Source of the DNA: Iris pallida
Taxonomy: Eukaryota > Streptophyta > Magnoliopsida > Asparagales > Iridaceae
Direction: 5' to 3'
NCBI GenBank assembly: GCA_029216955.1
Contig: JANAVB010003999.1
Span: 5,890,810 to 5,954,809, forward strand
DNA: 64,000 bases
In this document: positions 24,604-35,763 of the stretch, piece after piece
Position numbering within the stretch: the stretch's first letter is position 1
How the letters are laid out: every line of letters starts with the position of its first letter
Notes under the pieces: model-generated
What the model saw: the letters and a program-made list of their open reading frames with translations, nothing else
What the model was told of the DNA's origin: nothing
The model's database searches: none
Position numbers and translations under genes: made by a program

Positions 24604-27600
24604 TGTCACGCCCCAGAACCAGAATACTGGAGAGCGGGGGAATGACTCAGCCAGCTACGTATTACGGGTAGATGAATACCGTATAATACGATCAATGCTG
24701 TCTAACCAGACGAGGGGGTGCATACTACATAAAGGTCTCACTATGGTCACTTCACATCTATTGTCTCAATCATTCGAACAAGAAACAGTAATAGAGAACA
24801 TGTAAGATAAAGCAGTAAGGCGTCCCAAATGCTCTGTCAAAATGTTCTTGATATCTGGCTTTACAAAACATAGCCAGATCTGATGTAGCAAAAATATACA
24901 CAATTGTTATCAGCTGCAGTCTGACTTTAGTTACAATTATGTAAAAGTAAGTACAAGACGATCCGACTAACATGTCGGTGCCAAACGGCAAAGTATAAGG
25001 TAAATAACAAAACGAGCGAGGAAGTAAGAAACCCACTCGAGTCCTCCTGCGATCATCCCTCTAGTGTTGACCATCTTGGAGGTAGAAGTAAGTTGAGTCC
25101 TCGGGAACCGGCTCTAAATCTGGCCATGCAAAACCAGAGAGGTTAGACCTCTAATAGCAAGTACCGCAAGGAAGCACGATATGAGGAGTTAAAACCAGTA
25201 ATAAGAGAATAAGATATAGATCTCTGCTTTCTACTAGGATTCACATAATGTCACGACACTTCGAACCAACCTCCCAACCAAACAAGGACAGAAGTTGGCC
25301 CGTCATATCCTGACATTCTGATTATCTTAGTTGGTTAACAGAGTAGGCACAGTACACAAACAAATCAGTTTAACCGGCCATGCAACTACTACGGCTTGCT
25401 ACTGTGAGTCCTAAGTTATCCTGGAATTATGCAATAAAGGATTTCTCAGTTCTTACTATGGGCAAGCAAGGCTAGTCTATCCAATCAATCAATTGTGCCA
25501 ATCATGAATTAGACGAGTTCCAGCGGGACGCCCGTCATCAATATACAATATACAATAATATAAGCAGATACTGCTCCCTGCCCGTGTGACAGATTTGCAG
25601 TATCTGTGGGAACCAGCCGGCCTGTCGGGCACTAATAGTCCCAAGAAGGCTGCCATGTAAGAACTCGGAAATCCATACTCTCCATGCAATCATTGTTTTA
25701 TTTAACTTAGTAGCTTCTAGGTTAAGTGAAATTCCATGCCGTGGATCATGGTCATTCAAATGAGTACTCTCGTACGGGGTACGATATGCATTTCTACAAC
25801 GATACCAGTGCGGTTAGATTGTAGGTCTTACATAGCGTAATGCAACAATCAAAACTAACCACGGAATAATCATGCCTTGGCCATAAAGTACATATGCTGC
25901 TTTCGTAACAATAAATAAATAAATTTGTAGCCTGCATGTATCTATATGTCAATATTTGGGTTTGGCTAATCGATTTCAATAGTTCATAGTTAATATGAAC
26001 GTGTCTTATTCCATTCAATTCAATAAGACGACTAGCCAGCCTCTTAGTTCCATCTAGGAACGCATGATCGATAATTAATCAAGATAACAATCAATGTTAA
26101 CTAATGCCAAATTCGGAAAATAAAATTGGGAGATAAATAATAATTGAAAAATAAATGATCTCATGCGCCTGAGGAATAAAGATTCATGCGGCTGTGGAAA
26201 ATGATTGGGAAATAAATAATCTCATGCGCCTGAGGAATAAAGATTCATGCGGCTGTGTAAAATGATTGGAAAATAAATAATCTCATGCGCCTGAGGAATG
26301 ATTGGGAAATAAATAAATCTCATGCGCCTGAGGAATGCGGCTGTGGGAAATAAATCTCGTGCGCTGTGGAAAATGATTGGGAAATAAACAATCTCACGCA
26401 CTGTGGGAAATAATTGGGAAATAAATAAATTCATGCGCCTGAGGAATGATTGGGAAATAAATAAATCTCATGCGTCTGAGGAATGCGGCTGTGGAAAATA
26501 AATCTCGTGCGCTGTGGGAAATGATTGGGAAATAAACAATCTCACGCACTGTGAGAAATAATTGGGAAATAAATAAATTCATGCGCCTGAGGAATGATTG
26601 GGAAATAAATAAATCTCATGCGCCTGAGGAATGCGGCTGTGGGAAATAAATCTCGTGCGCTGTGGAAAATGATTGGGAAATAAATAAATTCATGCGCCTG
26701 AGGGAATCTGTGGGAAATAAATGACTCATGCGCTGTGGAAATGATTTGATGCGCTGTGGGAATAAAGATTTCCATGCGCTGAGGAATGAAGATTTGATGC
26801 GGCTGTGGGAATAAAGATTTCCATGCGCTGAGGAATGAAGATTTGATGCGGCTGTGGGAATAAAGATTTCCATGCGCTGAGGAATGAAGATTTGATGCGG
26901 CTGTGGGAATAAAGATTTCCATGCGCTGAGGAATGAAGATTTGATGCGCTGGGACTGTCATTCTTCTCCGAATTTTCTGAGAACAGAACCATGGGAACCA
27001 TGGAAGCCATTGCTTCCAAGCTTCATAAATCCTTCATCCCAAGCCCAAATATGGACTTCCATAGGTCAAAATTGGGTAGAACGAAATTCTCTACAACATG
27101 GAACCATCAAAACTTGAAGATAACAAGGTTTACTAGATCAAAACCTAAGAAATCCGAAAATGTAACAAACTTAGATCTACAACAAATAAGCCATGGAAAT
27201 TAAAAATGCTAAGTACTAAAGAGGCTTAGAATCAAATAGGGAAGATGATGGAACAATAAAAATAGGGATCCATCAAGAAGCAAGTTGGCACTTGCCTATC
27301 TCTTCTAGGTTGGTGGTAGAGTTATGAGGAAGAAGAAGATAAATGAGAAGAAGTAATGAAGAGAGAGAAAGGGTTTGGAGCTTTAAATGAAGGGGTGGTG
27401 GTAGGTGGGAGTATTGGGCCGGGTCCAATGGGTTCATCCAAGGCCAACCCGCAAGCAAAGCAAAGAGGTAAAAGCAGAAAATAAATGCAGGAATAAAAGC
27501 AGAAAATAAAGTGCAGAAATAAAATTACAGGAAATAGATTAACATGGAATTTAAAGAGCAGATAATTAATTAACATGAAAATTTAAAGGAATTTAACTAC

Positions 27601-27683
27601 AGAATAATACATGATAAATACTAAATAAATACACATGAGCTGTTCATATATAAAAATACGCATTCCGGGAACGGGGAGTGACA
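24604..27683 (-). repeat. 5' LTR of element C
   Basis: This LTR is 3,080 bp, 47 bp longer than its partner. The difference is explained by one extra 49-bp minisatellite unit (four copies instead of three, about 26755-26950) less a 2-bp deletion near 25217. The TATA-like ATTTAAAG on the minus strand is at 27381-27390. Confidence 0.93.
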
Positions 27684-27868
27684 GAGGGGGTCGGGGGGCG
27701 GGTCGCCGGCGGAGGGAGAAGGGGGAGGGGAGGTGGTCGAGGGGCGGGTCGCCGGCGGAGGGAGGAGGGGAGGGGCGGAAGGGGGGGTCGGGTCGCCGGC
27801 GGAGAGGGGACGGGTCGGGGTCGGGTCGCCGGCGGAGGGGAGGAGGGGGGTAGGGAAGGGTGGGGGGT
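27684..27868. repeat. GC-rich minisatellite, right part
   Basis: This continues the 16269-16371 array: GGGTCGCCGGCGGAGGG units with variable G-rich spacers of about 20-30 bp. The chance ORFs here are glycine- and arginine-rich and not credible genes. Confidence 0.9.
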
Positions 27869-28036
27869 AGTTTAGGTAGTTTCTATTTTTTTTAAGTCTT
27901 AACGGCCATTTTTACGGCCATTTAACGGATAAAGATCATTCTAAACAAAAAAAAATTTTTGGGAGGTGCAAACTGTTCAAGTTTTCTAAAAGGTCTTATT
28001 TTGCAAATGAGGCAACATTAGGGTGGGTTTAAATGC

Positions 28037-28103
<67 letters not shown>

Positions 28104-29026
28104 AAGGTTGGTGAAACTTTTATGAGTTATGGAGGGTATATGAAATGATGAAAAAGTCTTTATGAGAGAAGTACTTTTGATTTTGAGAGGTGGTGGAGAA
28201 GATGTTGGCTGTCTGTAGACCCATCCCATGCTCATGTCCATTGATGTATTTCCTATGCTGTGCCTATGCGTAACAGGTGGACATGGGTACACACTGCTGG
28301 ATTGATTTTGTATAATAACCTAAAAAATGTACTGTACAGTACGTAGATGTGATGGAATTAATGAGTGTATACTATCATAAAGCTTTACATGATACTCTAT
28401 AGTTCCTCTTTGTTTCTGCAACTGGTCTGTTGTTGCAGAAGATGAGAAAAGGAGCAATAGCATGTAACAATGAACATCCAATATTTTTTTAATTTAAAAT
28501 GCTAATTATATGGTTGTGAAGTTAAATATCTAGTAATAAACATTTTGTTTCACATTATCTCAGTGCCAGCCCTAGACCAGGACTGTTAGGACGACCGTGC
28601 AGGACGGTCCAAAAAAATATTTTAAATATAAATATATTAATATTTTTGAATCCAATATAGACATAGTATGTTCCATGGACTTCATTTAACACAAAATAAC
28701 TATGACGTAGTGGTATTAGACTTGTATATATGATATCCTTAGTTTATTTGTTTATTTCTTGGCGATGATAGTTTTTTTTAAATTTATTTTTGTTTTAATT
28801 TATTTTTATCTATTTTTTTTACCAGTTTTGCGTTCAGAAGTGAGGTTTAAGTAAGCTCTCTTTTTTCCGGAAAATACACGTCCTTTTTCTTTTCTTTTTT
28901 CTAACCTTTTCCATGTTTCATGAGTATGCCAGGAGCTATCTATTATTCCGATAATAATTACACTGAACGGTCTCTCCTTTGTAAAGTAACTTTTACAAAA
29001 CATAGGGTAGTTAGTCTTGTAAGTTT
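27869..29026. other. Gene-free DNA with a TA microsatellite (28041-28101)
   Basis: No gene was recognised. A (TA)n tract of about 60 bp lies at 28041-28101. CAGTGCCAGCCCTAGACC at 28570 looks like one end of a hAT-type element, but I could not find the other end. Confidence 0.6.
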
Positions 29027-29675
29027 TGTTAGGTATTTCTTCAATTTTCTTCACTTAAAATCTGCAAACAAAATAAATTACGTAAATATTACCGGTCTTC
29101 GGAAAAGTCGCGCACGTAGCACTGCCCTAAGAGTTAGCTCCACCGGAATCTCGTTGCCGCACACGACGTCGAGAGAACGACCCCGACTTAGCTCCGCCCA
29201 GAGCAACAAAAAGGATAGCAGCGATTGAGAGTACGAGAATTTTGGAGAGCAATTTTTTCTGTGTGTCTGAAGGAGGAGAATGGAGCTCAATATATAGGCT
29301 GATGCCAACGGTTGGAAATTAATATGATATTAAATCAGCCTATTAAAATTAACGTTACAACACATGTTAAAAATGTGATACAATGAATCTGGACATGAAA
29401 TTATGTATCCAACCGTTGCAGAATTAATGAATAGTAACAGAAAAAATTAATAGGAGCAAAAAGAATTTTTGGGTCTCAGCCCGAATCCGAAGAAGGAATC
29501 GGATCGGACCGGGCCGGACGGTGGCGGCGCGCGTGTGTGGCCCATGGGACTCCCACACTAATCTTCAAAGAAGCAAAGTGAAAGAAAGGAATATATGAAC
29601 ATAGAAGGTTACATATTTAGCCGATGTGGGACTATTATGAATGAGTTGAGCTTTTGTTCAAAGGTACAGCTAACA
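29027..29675 (-). mobile_element. Solo LTR of a Ty1/copia-type element
   Basis: This 649-bp unit begins TGTTAG and ends CTAACA, a perfect 6-bp inverted end. It is flanked by the 5-bp target duplication AGTTT (29022-29026 and 29676-29680). On the minus strand it carries AGTCCCACATCGGCT soon after its start, a phrase common in plant copia LTRs, and a TATATATTGAG promoter-like site near 29290. No internal region is present, so it is probably the product of recombination between two LTRs. Confidence 0.85.
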
Positions 29676-29680
29676 AGTTT

Positions 29681-30426
29681 CAATAAAAAAAATATAAATT
29701 AGAGGAATAGTTCTTGTAATTAGTTTCAAAGTATGTCTCGTTTTAGTAATAAACGTAAAACATACGAATAGTTAAACGTAAATTGTCTCTCTTTTTCTCC
29801 CCTTTACTACGTACAGTAATCTCTGCATTAATACTTCAAGTCTTCAACCATGGGATTGCTGACTTTAATCATGTCCACCTTGGGCTGATTTCTTGCCACT
29901 CCCAATAAATAACTGTCAATGCGAGAAAGATTCTTTGTACAAACATAACCTAACCCTAAAAAAAAAAACACATTATCACCATCCCTTCCCCCAGAGTTTA
30001 GAACATGCATGGCCTCTCTGCTTTGATTCCCATTCACCTCTGGTTGTTATTCACGTTCTTGCATGCTTCTACTTTTTACCACTTGTTTAATTAATTTATT
30101 TCATTTGCATAACTTAAGTCATTATTTTTTTTACGTTCGATCCAATTAACAACAAATTTTTACTACGAGTAGCTATTGTATTCTATTATATCAACTCGAC
30201 TAATATTTTTTTTAAAATTAATTTTCTGTGCTCCTCAAATTTAATTATAAGGCATGGTTGTCTCATCATGCGTGCAATCGATATTAGTTTATTTACATCG
30301 ACTCGCTCGCCGATGACTAGTAGGCTTTGTCGCATTAAATGGTAGGTTCTTGTTTCTCCATGTTTGCTAATTTTAATATTTCAAGTCGAAGACTCCAACT
30401 AGTATATATTCAATTAATATCTTTAG

Positions 30427-30504
<78 letters not shown>

Positions 30505-31523
30505 GATTGATAGGTGGTGTTTGTGGTTTGGTGCCACACGGAAACCTCATGTGATGACGTTGTGTATCCATGCAGGACAGTTTTTGAGTTTGTACAAGTC
30601 ATGCGATTGTATAGGATGCTAAAATGGAAATGTACCAAAAAAAAAAAAAAAATTAGCTTTTGTTTGTGTATATTACTAATGTAAAATTTTTATATTTAAA
30701 ATTATGAGATCATATTTTTCAAAAACTCTAATAAAAGAACACTAGAATATCGGAGAAAGACCATATATTTTTTTAAGTGGTTAAAAAAAGGAGAGATTAC
30801 TCATGGACCTTAAAATGTCATGAACCGCCGCATATCCAGGCTATATTACTACCATGCAAGGTTGTGTGAATCTTAAAAAACTGTAGTGTCTAACTTCAGT
30901 GCCACACTGTGGTATTCTTGTGTCCTTCAAATATACTTCTAGAAAAGTTGGATGTAGGGCCGGTCCGAAGGGTTGGGTTACCCTATCCTATAGCTAATTT
31001 TGGTTGTCCTTTGACCCTTATTGTCAGCTGTTCCTGGTGGTTATTCGTGACCTTGATCTTTGGCGTGATCATGTTGAGCCTGGAGGGTTGCCCTAGGATA
31101 TGGGGATTTTTCAAGGTCCAAGGCTTGTCCGACTTACCCCAAAGACATGGTTGGATGCATATCTTTGATCAAGACGGAATTAAAAATTCGAACTAGGATG
31201 ATCTAGAGGGGGGTGTGTGTGTGTGTGTCCAGAGCCCACCCTAGCCCTTATGTGGTTTCACCTGTCTTTTCGATGTATGTACTTGTTTCCAAATATTTTG
31301 AACTTTATCCTGAAATCGTGTAATTAATATTATGTTATTGATCGAAATCTAATTGCAATATGATTGGTCCCATGGAAAAATCTATTAGCTAACACAATTT
31401 TAATAACAAATCATTATATACACAAATTAAACGGTCTAATCATATTAATTTTGGAGGGTTACTACTAACCATTCTATTGAAAAGCACATTTCCATAAAAT
31501 TACCAAATGTTTCTTATTTCAAT

Positions 31524-31527
<4 letters not shown>
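29681..31527. other. Gene-free DNA with a TA microsatellite (30429-30501)
   Basis: AT-rich sequence with a (TA)n tract of about 70 bp and a short GT repeat near 31212. The stretch 30940-31190 has more balanced composition and one 95-codon frame, but resembles nothing I recognise. Confidence 0.6.
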
Positions 31528-31593
<66 letters not shown>

Positions 31594-31598
<5 letters not shown>

Positions 31599-31677
31599 AA
31601 AGAAGGTAATGTGGCGAGCGTTCCCACCGGGAATCGATCTCCTGACCACTCGCCCCGCATGCCTCACTACTACCACT
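31594..31677 (-). mobile_element. SINE-like unit 1, TA-tailed
   Basis: In minus sense it has the GAGGCATGCGGGGCGAGTGG and GGTCAGGAGATCGATT core and ends in ACCTTCTTTCAAAATATA. It pairs with unit 2 as an inverted repeat. Confidence 0.65.
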
Positions 31678-31680
31678 AGC

Positions 31681-31773
31681 CACCTCTAGCCTAATGGTAG
31701 TGGTGAGGCATGCGGCCCGAGTGGTCAGGAGATTGATTCTGGTAGGAGCGTACGCCACAATTACCTTCTTTCA
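31681..31773 (+). mobile_element. SINE-like unit 2, TA-tailed
   Basis: It starts CACCTCTAGCCTAATGGTAG, similar to a polymerase III A box. It then shows GTGGTCAGGAGATTGATTCT in the B-box position and ends ACCTTCTTTCAATATATA. Confidence 0.65.
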
Positions 31774-31852
31774 ATATATATATATATATATATATTTTTT
31801 TTTTTTGAAGCACTGGGGTTCGCATGCATCTCCCTTTACCACTTGGCTAGAA

Positions 31853-31929
<77 letters not shown>

Positions 31930-31932
<3 letters not shown>

Positions 31933-32022
31933 AAAGAAGGTAATTGTAGCGAACACTCCTACCAGAAATCGATCTCCTGACCACTCGGACCGCATGCATC
32001 TCTCTTAACCACTAAACTAAAG
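31930..32022 (-). mobile_element. SINE-like unit 3, TA-tailed
   Basis: The minus sense carries TTTAGTTTAGTGGTTAAGAG and GTGGTCAGGAGATCGATTTC, then ACCTTCTTTCAAATATA. The 3' half of another copy lies head-to-head at 32023-32073. Confidence 0.65.
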
Positions 32023-32071
32023 GCCAGGAGATCGATTTCTGGTGGGAGTGTTCGCTACAATTACCTTCTTT

Positions 32072-32132
<61 letters not shown>

Positions 32133-32139
32133 CAGATGA

Positions 32140-32234
32140 CCTCTAGCCTAGTGGTTAAGAGAGATGCATGCGGCCCGAGTGGTCAGGAGTTCGAATCCCA
32201 GTGAGAGCGATTCCAGAAATAATTTACCTGGTTC

Positions 32235-32237
<3 letters not shown>
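32140..32237 (+). mobile_element. SINE-like unit 4 with the best A and B boxes
   Basis: TAGCCTAGTGGTTAAGAGA fits a tRNA-type A box, and GAGTTCGAATCCC about 35 bp later fits a B box. The unit ends ACCTGGTTCCAAATATATA. It is not a tRNA gene: no cloverleaf follows. Confidence 0.7.
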
Positions 32238-32295
<58 letters not shown>

Positions 32296-32297
<2 letters not shown>

Positions 32298-32560
32298 TCC
32301 TTCTACAATACATTCCATGAAAAAATTTGTATCGGTACATCCAAAATCTGAACCATTGGATGTTGATCCAATGGTTCGGATTGAGGTCAAAAGTCAAAAT
32401 CAGCATTAAATGATGTTCCCTACTCTATTAATCTGAATCAGCATTAATGCTGATTTTGACTTTTGATCTCAATCCGAACCATTGGATCAACATCCAATGG
32501 TTCAGATTTGGGATGTATCGATACAACTTTTTTCACGGGATGTATTATAAAAATTTTCAT
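32296..32560. mobile_element. Foldback MITE with about 115-bp arms
   Basis: The two halves are near-perfect inverted copies (GGTACATCCAAAATCTGAAC and AACCATTGGATGTTGATCC, against their complements at 32460-32530). A loop of about 30 bp near 32410-32440 separates them. TA-repeat sequence borders both ends, so a TA target is likely. Family not assigned. Confidence 0.8.
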
Positions 32561-33143
32561 ATATATATATACTCCTTCAATCCAGTGTAAATATTTTATC
32601 TAGTAACTTTTACCATGGAAACATAACATATATAGCTTGTTTTGGCATTTGTTCTTCCCTGTTAATTCATAGAGTGAAGGTTTGTTTACTCACTTTGTAG
32701 GCACTTTGTAGGGAAGCATAAGACAATTTAAAACTATCCAATGTTGACCGACCATTTACAATATGATACGATATACAATACATACGTACGTGTCTTCTAG
32801 CTCAGCTTAATTCAACCTTAATTAACTTTAGGATTGCGTCACCCCTACTAATTCTCTAGTTATTGCTAGTCTTATTAATTATCAACTTGGGGAAAGTTTT
32901 CTTATAAAAAGCCCCCATGATTTCCTCTTATAGAAGACTATAAATCTTGGTTACAATATTTTTTGCTCAAAGTGCATATGATGCCTTACTCTAATGGGCA
33001 TTAGGACCAACATATATCATAGCCATAGGTAAGCTAATGATATCAATGTAGATTATGTATATTGAACAAAACTTGGAAGGTTCGAGAAACAAAAAGGAAA
33101 AAGCGTCTATCCTTTCTTCCATTAATTTATTTATACTCGTGTT
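32561..33143. other. AT-rich intergenic DNA
   Basis: No gene or repeat was recognised between the foldback element and the SINE. Confidence 0.5.
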
Positions 33144-33160
33144 CCCATTTTATTTTAGTT

Positions 33161-33269
33161 TTTTTTTTTTTTTTTTTTGAAATCACACTCACACACACAA
33201 TTGGGGGGCTCGAACCTTGCCGGCCCCTCCGGGTGTCCGCTCTAGTACCACTAGGCTAGAGAGCTCGGA
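33161..33269 (-). mobile_element. tRNA-derived SINE with poly-A tail and 17-bp target duplication
   Basis: On the minus strand CTCTAGCCTAGTGGTACTAG (A box) is followed by AAGGTTCGAGCCCCCC (B box) and, about 109 bp in, a poly-A tail (plus-strand T run 33161-33178). CCCATTTTATTTTAGTT occurs on both sides (33144-33160 and 33270-33286), a clean 17-bp duplication typical of LINE-mediated insertion. Confidence 0.9.
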
Positions 33270-33563
33270 CCCATTTTATTTTAGTTGCCAATAGAATTTG
33301 GGTCTAAAAGTTATACTCTATTGTGAATTTCTTGATAGCTTTAACTACATTAAAAAAAAAAATCTGAAAATTAAAATTTATAAATGGGTCAAATCTTGTC
33401 GAGGCAAGTCATAGTGGAGTCAAATTAGCCAAATCGACACCGGTCAGACTTCACGAGCGGAACTTCCTATGTTCGAGTCGCGTCTTGTCAAGTCTCCAAT
33501 TTCTTGTTCAAGCTTGGTTCGTTAATGAAATAGTTGAATTGAGCCACGTCGAGCTTACAAGCT

Positions 33564-33733
33564 AGAGGCGGATCCACACTAACCGTGGGGTGGATTCTAG
33601 CCCTCCAAAAAAAAAAATTTACTCTTTTTTTTTCTTATATATATTTTTTATTTTTTTTATATATATTAGTCTCCTTTAGTACATCCGAACCTGCTGTAGT
33701 CCATTCGACTTTCAATTTCTGGATCCGTCCATG
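33564..33733. mobile_element. hAT-type MITE, 170 bp
   Basis: The ends AGAGGCGGATCCA and TGGATCCGTCCATG are inverted. TTACAAGCT is duplicated outside (33555-33563 and 33734-33742); a reading of 8 bp would fit hAT, 9 bp would fit Mutator-like. No coding sequence. Confidence 0.8.
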
Positions 33734-33742
33734 TTACAAGCT

Positions 33743-35755
33743 ATTAATTGCGGCCTTGTAATAAGAAAAAAAAACGCGGTCATCTCATCGCTTGTCGCAC
33801 CCAACTCTGCGTCCCCGCAACTTCCGAGTCGGACACGACGAATTCATAAGCACATTAATCTGCGGTTTTTGGCTGGACCGTCCCTTGTGTTTGTCGTTGA
33901 CTTGCGTTCTTGGAACCTCCATTTCATATTTGTTGTTACTGGTGGAAAACCTAGGTTTAGTGTTTCATTAATGATGGCTTAGCTAGCTTAATTATAAATA
34001 TATACTGACATGCTGCAGATTATATAGCCACCTACACCTTGTATTGTAGCTTGAGAGGAAGAATTCAACTGTAACTTCGTTTAAATTTTGTAGTCCGGTT
34101 CAAATCTCGAGTTATATTTACTTGAACCGGGTCCGGGATTTGATTATTTTGCCTGGTTTTTCTTATTTTTTTACACGTTAGTGCTGTTATGGGACAGTTT
34201 TGATAGTTACTTTCAAAATTTGCTCTGGCAGTTTTAAAAGAAGAATAATAACCGGACCTTAATCACAGGAACGGATTTTTAAGACAATTTATTTTGACTG
34301 CTTTTACTTAGAAGTTGGTTTGTAAATGTTTACTGTGGCTAGATTTGCTCTATGTTTTTTTTTTTTTTTTTAAAAAAGTCTGAAAAAATTGTTTGGCAAT
34401 TACAATTTATCTAAAAAAAAGAGAGGAAAAATCTAACATTATATTTGGTCTTTTACCTCATAAATTGCCTTTGAATCTCTACGACACTTGGTGTCCTAAA
34501 GTTTTCTCCTTCTTTTTTAGATGCACGAACGTATGGATTGTGCACGCTGTATTGCATATCTTTCGAGTCACATCCTCCAACTTTCACAAATTTATAATGG
34601 AAGAAATAATACGTCTCCGTGGTTCGATTTACTAATCTTCCGCCACCCAGCCGGTAGCCAAAGGGTCACTCGAGTTCGACCATGGAGTCCAAGATTTGAT
34701 CTTAGAAGAAAATTTGAACTATTGTAAGAATCTATAATACTATATAATAGAAAATGTTAAAAAACAATTGTAAAATTTTTGTTCAATATCCTTATCTACA
34801 TTTACTGATTAAAATTGTTCATTAAGTTTAACATGAACAATTAAGTAATTACATTAGATTTTTTTAAAAGATAGTTGTTTGCTCTTTCCGAGTAGAACAA
34901 AACACGTACATTATATATACAAGTTTAGATAACTTGGTAAATGACATCTTAAAAGTTTGCCACATATTGAAATTCTGACATTAATATTTGGGTCCCTTCT
35001 TTCTTTTCATTCAGTAATATCATATGAATAGGATATAGAAATAAATCCCATGAAATATCATATGTACTTCTTCTTTTTTTAATTCCATTGGTATCTTATA
35101 ATATATACACATTTCTTCCTTGATCAAACATACTTTTCTAATATCCATATATTTGCCCTTTTTTTATGTACAAGATTTTGTCGATTGCATAGATTCAAAA
35201 TTTGCTAAACTTGTTAGGCCTTTTTAAGGCTTGCTTGAAAGACTCATTTAATTGAAAAGAGACAGTAAAAATAGAGGACATCAAACTAAAAAGGAAAGTA
35301 CTATAGGTCTCTAAGAACAGAAGTTTGCAGAAGCAAATTATATATTATAGGAATTATTAACGGCAATTATTCCTATATTTTTACATCATTTAACTAAATG
35401 GAGTCTATAGTACTATGCCAAGTAACACATCTATATATACATATACAAATTAATGTTGACATATGTAAGCCGTGCTTAGGCCACAAAAGAAACATGTAAC
35501 TTAGAAGTTTAGTTAAAATACTTTCGATTTCATCGAGTTCTCCCAAGGAAAAGTTTGTAGGCCACTGATCCAACAATGTCTCATTCGAATTTCCTATGCT
35601 TTTATATTACTCGATGGACTGTATTACCAAATTTTCAGGACCAATATTTAGTGTTGCCAATTATATTTATATGAACCGTACTATCAGACACGTATCAAAC
35701 GACACAAAATATTAACGTCAATACACACATTGAGATTTTGAAAACAAAGACGATT
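33743..35755. other. AT-rich intergenic DNA
   Basis: No gene recognised. The frames are short and low in complexity. Confidence 0.5.
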
Positions 35756-35763
35756 GTTATTGT

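Larger units (their letters stand above)
16372..27683 (-). mobile_element. Element C: complete Ty3/gypsy (Tekay/Del-like) retrotransposon
   Basis: Two LTRs (16372-19404 and 24604-27683) flank a minus-strand gag-pol frame. The 5-bp target duplication GAGGG is found at 16367-16371 and 27684-27688. Total length is 11,312 bp. It has the same domain order and the same tRNA-Ile-type primer site as element B, but its LTR sequence belongs to a different family (ends TGTCAC and GGGGAGTGACA). Over about the first 1.3 kb of the LTRs I count 19 substitutions, 18 of them transitions. Confidence 0.95.
31528..32296. repeat. Cluster of SINE-like units separated by TA microsatellites
   Basis: Six (TA)n tracts (31528-31594, 31775-31797, 31857-31929, 32075-32131, 32239-32296 and a short one near 31790) alternate with short related units on both strands. 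Each unit ends, in its own sense, with ACCTTCTTTCAAATATA or ACCTGGTTCCAAATATA and runs into a TA tract, so TA appears to be the 3' tail. Pairs in opposite orientation make long inverted repeats (31594-31773 and 31930-32073). Confidence 0.75.

Noticed and set aside
27635..27875. Glycine- and arginine-rich frames
   Set aside because: They are translations of the GC-rich minisatellite.
29078..29308. 76-codon minus-strand frame that looks secretory at its start
   Set aside because: It lies entirely inside the solo copia LTR, in its leader region.
32140..32237. Possible tRNA gene because of A and B boxes
   Set aside because: No cloverleaf can be formed and related units recur as repeats; SINE-like origin fits better. 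The same applies to 33161-33269 and 50276-50378.
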